This document shows, piece after piece, positions 18,085 to 27,096 of a DNA stretch of 64,000 bases. Position 1 is the first letter of the stretch. Each line of letters starts with the position of its first letter. Source of the stretch: Acidilobaceae archaeon (GTDB taxonomy: Archaea; Thermoproteota; Thermoprotei_A; Sulfolobales; Acidilobaceae); assembly GCA_027037535.1 (NCBI GenBank), contig JALVZQ010000007.1, positions 124,001-188,000 on the forward strand, written 5' to 3'. A model generated the notes under the pieces. The model was given only the letters and a program-made list of their open reading frames with translations, was not told the origin of the DNA and made no database searches. Both the position numbers and the translations under genes were made by a program.

Positions 18085-19285
18085 GTCGTTGATGCTAACC
18101 AGAGAGGAGGAAGAAATATTATCTGGAAAACACGGTGAAGCTAAGGCTAAGGCTCTCGAAGTAATAATAAGAGTCGCCGAGTCTCTGGATGCGAAACGCC
18201 TGGTTAGAATCAAGCACGCACATATCTCAGGCGTATCATATGGAACTATTGGAGAACCAGGACTCGCGTTCATAAAAGAACTCTCAAGCCTTGGAGCCAA
18301 AGTATCTGTTCCATCCTCTCTAAACCCGATCGGATTCGATGAATCAAACCCCTTCGATCAAGAAGTGCTATACATAACACAGGACTTCTACCGAGGACAA
18401 ATGGAAATACTCGAGAATCTAAAAAAGATGGGAATAGATCTACTATTGACATGTACTCCCTACTACACAACTATCTTCAGAAAATACGGTCTCAGATCAG
18501 GAGACCATGTTGCCTGGGGAGAATCCAGCGCAGTTGCATACGCGAACTCCTTCCTAGGCCTAAGAACTAATAGAGAAGGTGGACCACTAGCCTTAATGGC
18601 CGCGATAGCGGGGAGAACATATTATTACGGTATGCATATTCGCGAAAACAGAGTGCCCAGAGTCAAATACGTAGTAGATCTCAACGGTCTAGGCTATAAC
18701 GAGGTCACACTTTCACTGGTAGCAGAATATATTGCCAGCATACACGAAGACGAGTCTCCCCCTCTCCTGCATCTTGACCCGAGGAATATCAATGAGACAA
18801 CTAAAAGAGAGATAGCTGCAACCCTCGGTGCCGCGGGAAACATAGCGATGATCGCTATCCCGGGAATCACTAAAGAGGCTGAACAAGCAGATATAAGGAA
18901 GACTATTAGAATAAAGAATAACATAATTATAGCACGCTATAAGGAACTTGCACAGGACCAGGGCATTGATCCAGACTATTATTTCATAGGATGCCCTCAT
19001 ACCTCTGAAGAAGAATTGGAGATTCTCTCAAAGATAAAGAGTGGAGACAAACTAATAGTCACACTTTCCCGTGACGTATATTCGCGGAGAAAAGACCTAG
19101 TACAGAAACTAGTTGACAAGGGAGCCACAGTCCTTCGAAGCACATGTCTAATAGTCAGCAACCTTAGATCCAAAAACATAATGATAGCCACTAACAGCTA
19201 CAAAGCATATTTCTATCTAACACGGAAAGGCATCAACGTATCACTTATCGATATAAAAAGTATGATTGAAAGATTAGGAGGCTGA
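18056..19285 (+). CDS. Aconitase X catalytic subunit, probable phosphomevalonate dehydratase large subunit
   Basis: This 409-residue protein matches aconitase X. It starts with MLTREEEEILSGKHGEA near residue 13 and has HISGVSYGTIGEPGL near 58, LLLTCTPYY near 137, AWGESSAVAYANSFLGLRTNREGG near 157 and a C-terminal STCLIVSNLRSKN. Cysteines in TCTP, IGCPH and STCL fit iron-sulfur cluster ligands. In archaea this subunit with its small partner dehydrates 5-phosphomevalonate to trans-anhydromevalonate 5-phosphate. It overlaps the UbiD gene by 29 bases and is followed after 5 bases by the small subunit. Confidence 0.92.
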   Translation: MKEPEFQVNESLMLTREEEEILSGKHGEAKAKALEVIIRVAESLDAKRLVRIKHAHISGVSYGTIGEPGLAFIKELSSLGAKVSVPSSLNPIGFDESNPFDQEVLYITQDFYRGQMEILENLKKMGIDLLLTCTPYYTTIFRKYGLRSGDHVAWGESSAVAYANSFLGLRTNREGGPLALMAAIAGRTYYYGMHIRENRVPRVKYVVDLNGLGYNEVTLSLVAEYIASIHEDESPPLLHLDPRNINETTKREIAATLGAAGNIAMIAIPGITKEAEQADIRKTIRIKNNIIIARYKELAQDQGIDPDYYFIGCPHTSEEELEILSKIKSGDKLIVTLSRDVYSRRKDLVQKLVDKGATVLRSTCLIVSNLRSKNIMIATNSYKAYFYLTRKGINVSLIDIKSMIERLGG

Positions 19286-19290
19286 GAACC

Positions 19291-19674
19291 ATGAATATTG
19301 CAAAGCTAAAGCCGATTGTACCAGGAGAATTCATAGGAGAAATAGTAAAGGTCGAGAGACTAAGTTTCTATGGAGAAGTCGATGCCAAGCAGGGAAAGCT
19401 CTATGATGGTAGAAGTATTAAGGGCAAGGTTCTAGTTATAATGAGATCTCGAGGAAGCACGGTCGGTTCATACATTATCTATGGATTAAAATACTATGGT
19501 AATCAACCTCTAGGTATTGTAATGGTTAAAAGCGAGCCTATAGTGATTGTTGGATCAATTATTTCAGGCATACCATTGTTCGAGGGATTGCCGGTCGATC
19601 TCTTCAATAAGCTGAGAGACGGATGCGTATTGAGCGTCGACAAGGCTGGAAACTTAAGGATTCTCGAGTGCTGA
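19291..19674 (+). CDS. Aconitase X swivel-domain subunit, probable phosphomevalonate dehydratase small subunit
   Basis: This 127-residue protein is the DUF126/swivel domain that completes aconitase X. It has SFYGEVDAKQGKLYDGRSIKGKVLVI near 24-49, the typical RGSTVGSYIIYGL near 53-65, and GIPLFEGLP near 94. GSTVGSY is the hallmark of the subunit. It follows the catalytic subunit by 5 bases, so the heterodimer is co-expressed. The last 21 bases overlap the convergent thymidylate kinase gene. Confidence 0.93.
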   Translation: MNIAKLKPIVPGEFIGEIVKVERLSFYGEVDAKQGKLYDGRSIKGKVLVIMRSRGSTVGSYIIYGLKYYGNQPLGIVMVKSEPIVIVGSIISGIPLFEGLPVDLFNKLRDGCVLSVDKAGNLRILEC

Positions 19675-20295
19675 AAGGATTTTTTCTAGAATTTCTCTAG
19701 AAACACTCTCTATAGTTCTTTCTTCCGGTTCAGACGCTTTGATATGAATAATTTTTACCCCGTTCTGCTTAGCGATTTCTAATACGCGCTGGAAAGTTTC
19801 CTTGATTATACTTAATCTTTCTCTTGTCTCATATGCTTCTATCTTTGCCCTAGATGTTATTCTCTTTATAGCGGTGTCTACATCTACATCGATATAAACT
19901 ATTATGAATGCTTCGGGGACCACGCTATTGATGCTCCATACCCAGTCTATACTTGTAAAGGATCCTTGGTAGGCTATGCTCGAATACTTGTATCTGTCGG
20001 TTACAACTATATAGCCCTGTTCCAGGGCCCCACCGATTCCGCCACCGGGCAAATCGGGGTCTTCGAAGTAGTGCCATACTCTATCCGCAGCAAATAATAA
20101 GGCTAGAAGCCTGTTATCGGGATTAGGTAACGATAGAAATTTCCTAATTAGCTGGCCCACGGGCCCATAGGTTGGTTCCTTCGTGTAGACCGATCTAAAA
20201 CCCTGGCTAGATAGAGACTCTACTAGTAGCCTTGCATGGGTAGTGAGGCCGCTTCCATCTATACCTTCTACTGCAACTAGTACTCCCTTTTCCAC
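19654..20295 (-). CDS. tmk: Thymidylate kinase with P-loop lysine replaced by leucine
   Basis: This 213-residue protein is dTMP kinase by its overall motifs: VAVEGIDGSG near residue 7, the thymidine-site TKEPTYGPVGQLIRKF near 38, LLFAADRVWH near 65, and TDRYKYSSIAYQG near 98. The P-loop reads GSGLTT instead of GSGKTT; the codon is CTC. The lysine normally contacts ATP phosphates, so another residue may take over. The GTG start has GGTGT about 7 bases upstream. The gene is convergent with the aconitase-X small subunit and divergent from polB. Confidence 0.92.
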   Translation of the reverse strand: MEKGVLVAVEGIDGSGLTTHARLLVESLSSQGFRSVYTKEPTYGPVGQLIRKFLSLPNPDNRLLALLFAADRVWHYFEDPDLPGGGIGGALEQGYIVVTDRYKYSSIAYQGSFTSIDWVWSINSVVPEAFIIVYIDVDVDTAIKRITSRAKIEAYETRERLSIIKETFQRVLEIAKQNGVKIIHIKASEPEERTIESVSREILEKILSALENP

Positions 20296-20470
20296 TACTA
20301 GACACCGTGGGGGTTCTTTCCAGGCGTAGTTCTAAATTGTCGATAACAGTATATAGGCTTGCCATGCCACTAGATATTATACTAGAAGGAACGTGATGCC
20401 TGTCCAATACCCTTTCCATTAGGGTAACCAAAGACTCTAGAGGATATGTCTTCAGTATGGTGAGAATATA

Positions 20471-22861
20471 TTGGACGTAGTATTCCAGTTACTCGATATA
20501 TCATACGAGGTTGAAGGCGGTTCGCCAGTAATAATTCTATGGGGAAGAACCGAGGAGAATAGCAGAATAGTAATTAGGTATAGGGGATTCCACCCATACT
20601 TCTATGCTGTACTAGAAGACCCTTCTAAGAGCGAAGACGTCACACGTAGAATAAAGGCACTCTCAGAGTCGTCAAGCCCCATAATCAATGTAGAACCTGT
20701 GAAAATGAAATACATAGGAAGACCCATCGAAGCGCTTAAAATAACAACCCTAATCCCTGCCCGAGTACGTGCGTACAGGGAGAAGGTCAAGAAGCTAGAA
20801 GGAGTCCTTGACGTGCTAGAGGCCGACATAAGGTTTTCAATGAGGTTTCTTCTCGACAAAAACCTGTATCCTATGAGATGGTATAAGATCAAGGATGTAA
20901 AAGAAGTTAATAGTGGAGCATACAGGGTAAAACACGTCTACGAGGCTTCGAACACAGAAATAATAGAGTTAGAAGAATACTCGAATAAGGATCCCTTAGA
21001 GGATCTAAGAATCCTTGCATTCGATATCGAGGTTTATAGCGAGAGGGGAAGCCCTGATCCACGGAAGGATCCAATAGTGATTATAGGTTATATTACGTCT
21101 GATATGGAGAAGCCCGAGCTCATTATTATGAAGGGCAAAAGCGACCATGTAGTGATCCAGAAATTCGTCGAGATCATAAGAGACTATGATCCAGACATAA
21201 TAGTCGGCTATAACCAGAACGGGTTCGACTGGCTCTACTTAATAGAACGCGCGAAGATCCACGGGATAAAGCTCGATGTAGGGAGGAGACTTGGCGCAAC
21301 ACCTCAACCAAGCGTGTACGGTCACGTATCTGTACAAGGAAGACTCAACGTGGATCTCTATGATTTCGCCAAGGAGATACACGAGGTAAAGGTCAAGACC
21401 CTAGAAGAAGTAGCCGACTATCTAGGTGTAATGAAGAAAGAGGAAAGAGTAATCCTAGAATGGTGGCAGATTCCCGAGTATTGGAAGGATAACGAGAAAA
21501 GAGATGTGTTATTGAGATACACGAGAGACGACGTAATATCAACCTATAGGCTTTCGGGAGTATTCCTGCCTTTTGGCGCGCAGCTGAGCCAGATAAGTGG
21601 TCTTCCATTAGACCAGGTGATGGCGGCCAGCGTAGGATTCAGGCTTGAATGGCGTCTTCTAAGAGAAGCCAAGAAGCTAGGAGAGCTGGCACCAAATAGG
21701 GAAGAGCGACGAGAAGAGTCCTACACAGGCGCAGTAGTATTCAAGCCAGAGCCAGGAATCCACGAGAATGTTGCAGTCCTAGACTTTGCAAGCATGTATC
21801 CAAATATAATGGTAAAATACAATGTTGGGCCAGACACTCTGGTTAGACCGGGAGAGGACATTGATCCTGATAACGTTTATACAGCGCCATTCGTCGGCCA
21901 TAGATTTAGAAAGAAACCTGACGGATTCTTCAAAAGATCAGTAAGCAAGCTACTAGATATCAGGAGGAGAATTAAACAAGAGATGAAACGGTACGACCCA
22001 GATTCTCCCCTCTATAGGCTTTTAAACGAGAGGCAGAAAGCAGTCAAAATCCTTGCAAACGCTACATATGGATACATGGGATGGACAGCTGCACGATGGT
22101 ATTGCAGAGAATGCGCTGAAAGTATAACGGCATGGGGGAGGACAATTATCCTGAAAGCGGCTGAGCAGGCCCGGAAACTAGGCCTGAAGGTTATATACGG
22201 TGACACAGACAGCCTTTTCGTAACATATGACAAAGAGAAAACACGGAAGTTGATTGAGTATGTTGAGAACGAGCTTGGTTTTGAGATAAAGATAGACAAG
22301 ATATACAAGAGAGTATTCTTTACGGAGGCGAAGAAGCGATATGCTGGGCTCACAGTAGATAATAGAATAGACATCGTCGGATTCGAGGCTATAAGAGGAG
22401 ACTGGAGCGAGCTTGCAAAGGAGACTCAATTCAAAGTAATAGAGATAATATTGAGGAAGGGAAGTATAGATGAAGCTATCGATTATGTTAGAAAAGTGAT
22501 ACAACAGCTGTATGATAAGAAAATAGATCTTAGAAAGCTGGTTATATGGAAGACAATAACAAAGAGGCTCAGCGAATATGTAGCTGATCAACCTCATGTG
22601 AATGTTGCTAGGATACTTGAGAAAATGGGTTATAGGATAGTTCCCGGGATAAAGGTAGGATACGTAATAGTACGGGGCTCTGGATCTTTATCTAAGAGAG
22701 CCCGGCCATATTTCCTGGCTTCGATAGAAGACATAGACACCGAGTACTATGTGGATAAGCAAGTTGTACCAGCTGCGATGAGGATACTGAAGTATTTCGG
22801 TGTAAGGGAAACACAGTTAAAGACAGGGAAAAAGACAAGGAGCCTTTTAGACTTCTTCTAA
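20471..22861 (+). CDS. polB: DNA polymerase family B
   Basis: This 796-residue replicative-type polymerase has an intact proofreading domain and polymerase domain. Exo I is FDIEVYSE near residue 183, Exo II YNQNGFDWLYL near 249, and Exo III YTRDDVISTY near 353. Motif A is DFASMYPNIMVKYN near 437, motif B KILANATYGYMGW near 527 and motif C YGDTDS near 576. With catalytic aspartates present it is an active enzyme, not the inactivated crenarchaeal PolB2 type; size and motifs suggest the B3/PolI class. The TTG start is supported by GGTGAG 6 bases upstream. It is convergent with dnaG. Confidence 0.95.
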   Translation: MDVVFQLLDISYEVEGGSPVIILWGRTEENSRIVIRYRGFHPYFYAVLEDPSKSEDVTRRIKALSESSSPIINVEPVKMKYIGRPIEALKITTLIPARVRAYREKVKKLEGVLDVLEADIRFSMRFLLDKNLYPMRWYKIKDVKEVNSGAYRVKHVYEASNTEIIELEEYSNKDPLEDLRILAFDIEVYSERGSPDPRKDPIVIIGYITSDMEKPELIIMKGKSDHVVIQKFVEIIRDYDPDIIVGYNQNGFDWLYLIERAKIHGIKLDVGRRLGATPQPSVYGHVSVQGRLNVDLYDFAKEIHEVKVKTLEEVADYLGVMKKEERVILEWWQIPEYWKDNEKRDVLLRYTRDDVISTYRLSGVFLPFGAQLSQISGLPLDQVMAASVGFRLEWRLLREAKKLGELAPNREERREESYTGAVVFKPEPGIHENVAVLDFASMYPNIMVKYNVGPDTLVRPGEDIDPDNVYTAPFVGHRFRKKPDGFFKRSVSKLLDIRRRIKQEMKRYDPDSPLYRLLNERQKAVKILANATYGYMGWTAARWYCRECAESITAWGRTIILKAAEQARKLGLKVIYGDTDSLFVTYDKEKTRKLIEYVENELGFEIKIDKIYKRVFFTEAKKRYAGLTVDNRIDIVGFEAIRGDWSELAKETQFKVIEIILRKGSIDEAIDYVRKVIQQLYDKKIDLRKLVIWKTITKRLSEYVADQPHVNVARILEKMGYRIVPGIKVGYVIVRGSGSLSKRARPYFLASIEDIDTEYYVDKQVVPAAMRILKYFGVRETQLKTGKKTRSLLDFF

Positions 22862-24117
22862 GTTAGATCCGAGAATGTAAGATAAGTTATTTTTTCCGGT
22901 TTAGACTCTACCTTGCTGCCTATCCGGGCACCAATAAGTATTTTGACTCCCTTCTCTTCTGCTGCTTGCATTATACGTTGTGTTATTATTCCATCGAAGA
23001 CTATTGCGTGTACGGTTCCTTCTTCAAGGGATTTTATCTCGTTAAAGAGGTCTCTGACCTTTACTCGTTTTATCTCGTTCCATTTATCATCGTAGAATAC
23101 GGCTTCTAATGTGCCTTTAAGCTCGTTTATTGTATCGATAATAGTCTTCGGTATAGCTGTTATCTCCTTTGGTGTTTCGACTCTAGGTTTTGCCACGGAT
23201 TTTTCTTTCTCTGGTTTTGCTTCGGGCTTCTTTTCCTTCTTTTCTTCTTTTGCTTTTTCTTTAACTCGTTTCTCCTCTGATGGTTCCTCTAATCCTAGTT
23301 GTTTTCGGACAGCGTGCGCTGGAACCATTTGGTTAAGGGATGATGCTATTTCTTTTCCTGTTAGTTGTTCTACCTCCATTCCTTTTGGCGCTCTAGCGAC
23401 GTAGTCGACGTCTACTTGTAATAAGAGGTTCTTGAGGATTAGATCGCCTCCGCGGTCGCCGTCTACGAATGCTATGACTTTCTTCTTTTTGGCGAGTTCT
23501 TTTATTGTCTGCGGTATTTCTTCACGGGCCCCGCCAAGGGCTATTACGTTGTCGTATCCATATTTCATTAGGTTGATTACGTCAGCTCTGCCCTCTACGA
23601 CTATAACTGTGTCTGCTTTTTCCACTCCTGGAGATGCTGGTAGTTTATCTGGCCCGTATTCGATTACTTTGATTTTAGTCGGCTTGGGTTTAGCTTCTGC
23701 CTCAGTTATTTTCCGTATTAGGTCTTTTACGTCGGGCTCCTGTTCCTTCATTAGTTTGATAAGTTCCTTGCTTCTCTCGATTATTTTCTTGATTTTTTCT
23801 TGTCTAAGATCTTTTATTTCTTCGACTTTTATTATGGCTGTATATGGTCCTATTCTATCGACGGTTTCTATCATCGCGGCTAGTATAGCTGTCTCTACCC
23901 GGTCAAGATTACTTGGTATCTGTATTGTTCCTATTGTTTTTGTTCCTTGGTACTTGATGTCTACGTGGACTCTGCCGATCTTGTCCTTGTTTTGGAGCTC
24001 TTCTAAGTTGAAATCCGATCCTAGGAGGCCTTCTGTCTGGCCGAATATAGCTCCTATGACGTCGTGTTTGTCTACTCTTCCGTTGACCTCTAGTCTAGCT
24101 TTTATTAGATATTTCAT
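22858..24117 (-). CDS. dnaG: Archaeal DnaG-like primase / exosome subunit
   Basis: This protein of about 419 residues is archaeal DnaG. The N-terminal region KYLIKARLEVNGRVDKHDVIGAIFGQTEGLLG is diagnostic. The Toprim domain follows, with VIVVEGRADVINL near 173 and AFVDGDRGGDLIL near 218, and then a lysine/glutamate-rich linker and a C-terminal domain. In archaea it is mostly an RNA exosome cap subunit with residual primase activity. I place the start at the ATG at 24117 because GGAGGTG (24127-24133) stands 9 bases upstream of it; an in-frame ATG at 24177 would add 20 atypical residues. Confidence 0.94.
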   Translation of the reverse strand: MKYLIKARLEVNGRVDKHDVIGAIFGQTEGLLGSDFNLEELQNKDKIGRVHVDIKYQGTKTIGTIQIPSNLDRVETAILAAMIETVDRIGPYTAIIKVEEIKDLRQEKIKKIIERSKELIKLMKEQEPDVKDLIRKITEAEAKPKPTKIKVIEYGPDKLPASPGVEKADTVIVVEGRADVINLMKYGYDNVIALGGAREEIPQTIKELAKKKKVIAFVDGDRGGDLILKNLLLQVDVDYVARAPKGMEVEQLTGKEIASSLNQMVPAHAVRKQLGLEEPSEEKRVKEKAKEEKKEKKPEAKPEKEKSVAKPRVETPKEITAIPKTIIDTINELKGTLEAVFYDDKWNEIKRVKVRDLFNEIKSLEEGTVHAIVFDGIITQRIMQAAEEKGVKILIGARIGSKVESKPEKITYLTFSDLT

Positions 24118-24279
24118 GCTATGCTGCACCTCCGCATCCGAGGTTGTTACTGTCGCGCTGTGGTCGTTGTCCAACATGAATTAGAATATACAGGAGAGTA
24201 TTATAATACATAGTATTATTTTGTGAGCAAAAACTAGGAGATAATTGGAGTGAAGGCTTGTAGGGAGAATTGATAACAG

Positions 24280-25362
24280 TTACCTGGATATACTCGACAT
24301 TATTTTCGCGATAAGGATTCTTGTCTCTGGATCTCCTAGTAATCTACGTCTAACAGGTTCGAGTAGCTCTATTAGTGCCTCTGCCGTTGCCTTTTTGAGA
24401 TCTGCAGGGTGTAATTTGCCTTCTTGGAACTCTTTGATAAGGCTTTCTATCGAGCTGTATACTATTGTCCCACCGTACTTTTCAGGCCTTTCAACTACAA
24501 GCTCAAACCCATCCTGTGCAAACAGGATATACTTGTTTATCTCTATTATTGGGTTGAGATCTACTTGTCTAGCAGGACAATAGGCTTTCTTTATTTTTCT
24601 TCGTATTTCTTCGGGTGTATCGTGGAGGAATATAGTGCTGTCCGGCTTACTCTTGCTCATTTTCACATCGGCAAGGATGTCGTCGATTTCTTTAGAGGAG
24701 TCCATTCTTCCGGCTCCCCTTAGACTGCTTATGATAGGAGTGTGTAGAGCGACGGGTTTCTTTACGCCTAGTTTTTCAGCTGTGTCTCTTGCAAGCATGT
24801 GTGCTTTTCTTTGATCCATCCCTCCTAGTGCAATGTCTAGATCCATATAGAATATGTCTGCGACTTGCATCGCGGGATAGATAAGTTTACTTGCGTCTAT
24901 TTCTGCTTCACTAGACTTTCTCCCCATTATTGTGAGGGCTCTCTTTATTCTCGCTAGGCTGTTTTTCTTAGCAACGCGGATGACCAGGGACCAGTATTCT
25001 TTGTCTGAGGCTAGATCTTCTGCGTCTACGAAGTTTATTTTTTCTACCGGTATTCCTAGGGCCTCCATGGATAACCTGATTATCCTAGTCGAGGCCCTTA
25101 TTAGGTTCATGTCTCCGCCTAGTTTGTCATTTATATAGGCGTGCCAAGTGGCTTCAAGGATATTGAAGTTTATCCCGGCATCTACGAGGTCTTTTACCTT
25201 AAATACCCATACTAGCCAGCCAACGTGCATTAGCCCGCTCGGCTCATATCCTATGTATCCTTTTAATTTCTCTCCAGATTCTAGCTTTTGTTTTAGTTCT
25301 TCTAATGTAACCACTTCGGCTAGATTCCGGGTTATAAGCTTCAATTTATCGTCTATATCCAT
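24280..25362 (-). CDS. tyrS: Tyrosyl-tRNA synthetase
   Basis: This class I synthetase of 360 residues has the archaeal TyrRS layout. YIGYEPSGLMHVGW carries the HIGH-equivalent HVGW near residue 46. QVADIFYMDLDIALGGMDQRKAHMLARD near 166 holds the tyrosine-recognition QxxD elements, and KMSKSKPDS is near 233. The ATG at 25362 is preferred over a GTG three codons upstream because AGGTG lies 6 bases before it. It follows the PP-loop gene by 16 bases on the same strand. Confidence 0.95.
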   Translation of the reverse strand: MDIDDKLKLITRNLAEVVTLEELKQKLESGEKLKGYIGYEPSGLMHVGWLVWVFKVKDLVDAGINFNILEATWHAYINDKLGGDMNLIRASTRIIRLSMEALGIPVEKINFVDAEDLASDKEYWSLVIRVAKKNSLARIKRALTIMGRKSSEAEIDASKLIYPAMQVADIFYMDLDIALGGMDQRKAHMLARDTAEKLGVKKPVALHTPIISSLRGAGRMDSSKEIDDILADVKMSKSKPDSTIFLHDTPEEIRRKIKKAYCPARQVDLNPIIEINKYILFAQDGFELVVERPEKYGGTIVYSSIESLIKEFQEGKLHPADLKKATAEALIELLEPVRRRLLGDPETRILIAKIMSSISR

Positions 25363-25378
25363 TTCTAGCACCTGGTTC

Positions 25379-26797
25379 CTATCCGTTAATGGATTGGCTA
25401 AGTTCTATTTGTTTTGCTTGTAGGAACGCCGATATTAATCTTGTTTGCTCTGGTCTCAAAGCACGGATTTTCTCGAAATATTTGATTTTATTCATAATAT
25501 AGAGTTCCCATGATGGTCTGAGAGCAAAACAAATATAACAACCCAGCCTTAGAAAACCCTTTTCATATAACGCATTTATCCTATAGCCTTCCGAGAGAAT
25601 ATACAGTATAACGTGGGCACCGGACCAGTATTTGAGAGGAGCAATAACAGGTAGACCGAGATTCTCATCGATCCTCATAGGAGGCCTTAGACTCCTCCTA
25701 ACGCTCTCCGCGTCTCTATCGCCGACAATAATATACCTAATGTTTTCTGCGTTTATTAATCGTTTTACGGTTCTTCTAAGTGCATCAAGCTTTCTTCCCG
25801 TACACCACCGGTAACGGGGATCTGGAAGAGGCATATTTTCATAGAGTAATCCTTTATCTACATCGGCTTTTGTCTTAACGAGGTTAACTCCAAGCCTCTC
25901 TGAGAGGTACTCGGCATAGTGTTCGTTTTCGACAAAGTCTATGCCGGTATCTACGTATACTGCGTATATGTTTGAAGGATCGAAATACTGAGAAGCAACT
26001 ATTAGTGCTGCGGCAGAGTCCTTGCCGCCGCTCAATGGTACGATTACTTTACTGTGTTTATCAGTATTTTTGCTTAGTATTTTGAGGCTTTCTCCTTCTA
26101 GGAGTTTTGTGACGTGGCTATTGCGATCCAGTAATCGATCTAGATTTACTGGTACAAAGTTTTTATTTGGCCGATTATTGTTCTTGTCGGTAAAGTTATG
26201 TATTGTGGGTCTTTCTTTTCCTCGCTCAAATGTTAACTCTATTCGTCGGAACTCGTCAAAATACACTATGTGTTTTCCTTTTGTATACTTGAACATCACA
26301 GCTACGCCGTCTTTATTATAACTGGTTTTGTCGTTTATCCCTGAGAGTTCTGCTAGGAGCCGGAATCCATTCTTAGTCATTAAGTATGTGTCTCCTTCTG
26401 GATGTATGGGGATTTGTGGTAGAAGAGTGCCTGGGGTGTTAGCAAGTATGAATGAATCCTGATGCCACGAGGTTAAGAGACGTAGGCGGGCCCTGCCCCA
26501 GTTCAATAGAGACACTATCATTTCGAGAGTGCTATTTCTCAGCTTACTGGTCTTGGCCATTATGTATGCTGTGAAAGGATTGTTTCTTGTGAGGCTCTCT
26601 ATACAGGGCTCATGTTCTTTCCTGCCTAGTAATATAATTGTGAATGGTTCTAGTTCTTCCTGTACTGCCTTGCAGAGTTGCTCGCCACGGTATCCTCCCA
26701 GGGAGACTATTTCGTAGTGATCCTTTGAATCAAGTATTCTCTCTATAGCATGTTTTACCGCACTTGCATCTTTACGGCTTCTAACTAGTATTTTCAT
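25379..26797 (-). CDS. PAPS-reductase-like PP-loop ATP pyrophosphatase
   Basis: This protein of about 472 residues has an N-terminal extension of about 230 residues followed by a PP-loop domain of the phosphoadenylylsulfate reductase family. The loop reads IVPLSGGKDSAAALIVA near 261-277, then YVDTGIDF near 290, RYRWCTGRKLDALRRT near 331, and ERYIIVGDRDAES-like sequence. A late CYICFALRPSWE could be a metal site. Archaeal relatives are fused to unknown domains and their substrates are not known, so sulfur transfer or tRNA modification are both possible. I prefer ATG 26797; GTG 26821 would add 8 residues. Confidence 0.82.
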   Translation of the reverse strand: MKILVRSRKDASAVKHAIERILDSKDHYEIVSLGGYRGEQLCKAVQEELEPFTIILLGRKEHEPCIESLTRNNPFTAYIMAKTSKLRNSTLEMIVSLLNWGRARLRLLTSWHQDSFILANTPGTLLPQIPIHPEGDTYLMTKNGFRLLAELSGINDKTSYNKDGVAVMFKYTKGKHIVYFDEFRRIELTFERGKERPTIHNFTDKNNNRPNKNFVPVNLDRLLDRNSHVTKLLEGESLKILSKNTDKHSKVIVPLSGGKDSAAALIVASQYFDPSNIYAVYVDTGIDFVENEHYAEYLSERLGVNLVKTKADVDKGLLYENMPLPDPRYRWCTGRKLDALRRTVKRLINAENIRYIIVGDRDAESVRRSLRPPMRIDENLGLPVIAPLKYWSGAHVILYILSEGYRINALYEKGFLRLGCYICFALRPSWELYIMNKIKYFEKIRALRPEQTRLISAFLQAKQIELSQSING

Positions 26798-27008
26798 TTT
26801 CTTCTTCGACCCGTATGCCACGAAGCATTATGAGACCTGTGGCGCCTAAAAATGCGCCTATAATTATAGAGATAAATGCCAGGCTCACCCTTATTAGCTG
26901 GATTAGGAGCTCGGCGCTAGATACTAAAACTAGGTAAGCGTATCCCACTCCGATAAACGCTCCCAGAATTATTAATATAACGGAGACGAGTATTATCCTA
27001 GTGTTCAT
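26781..27008 (-). CDS. Small two-helix membrane protein
   Basis: This 75-residue protein consists of two hydrophobic helices (about 5-28 and 39-62) and an acidic C-terminal tail. No family is recognised. Its stop overlaps the start of the PP-loop gene by 17 bases, so the two are probably translated together, although no functional link is evident. Confidence 0.65.
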   Translation of the reverse strand: MNTRIILVSVILIILGAFIGVGYAYLVLVSSAELLIQLIRVSLAFISIIIGAFLGATGLIMLRGIRVEEENENTS

Positions 27009-27096
27009 CTGCCCGCACCTTCATACCATGATTTAGATACGTAGATGATTATAATTTATCCTGGACTAGCTACATGGATATATTATGGTGTAGCAC

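Noticed and set aside
23432-24184. 250-codon plus-strand ORF opposite dnaG.
   Set aside because: Low-complexity shadow of the dnaG frame, with no family motif or Shine-Dalgarno.
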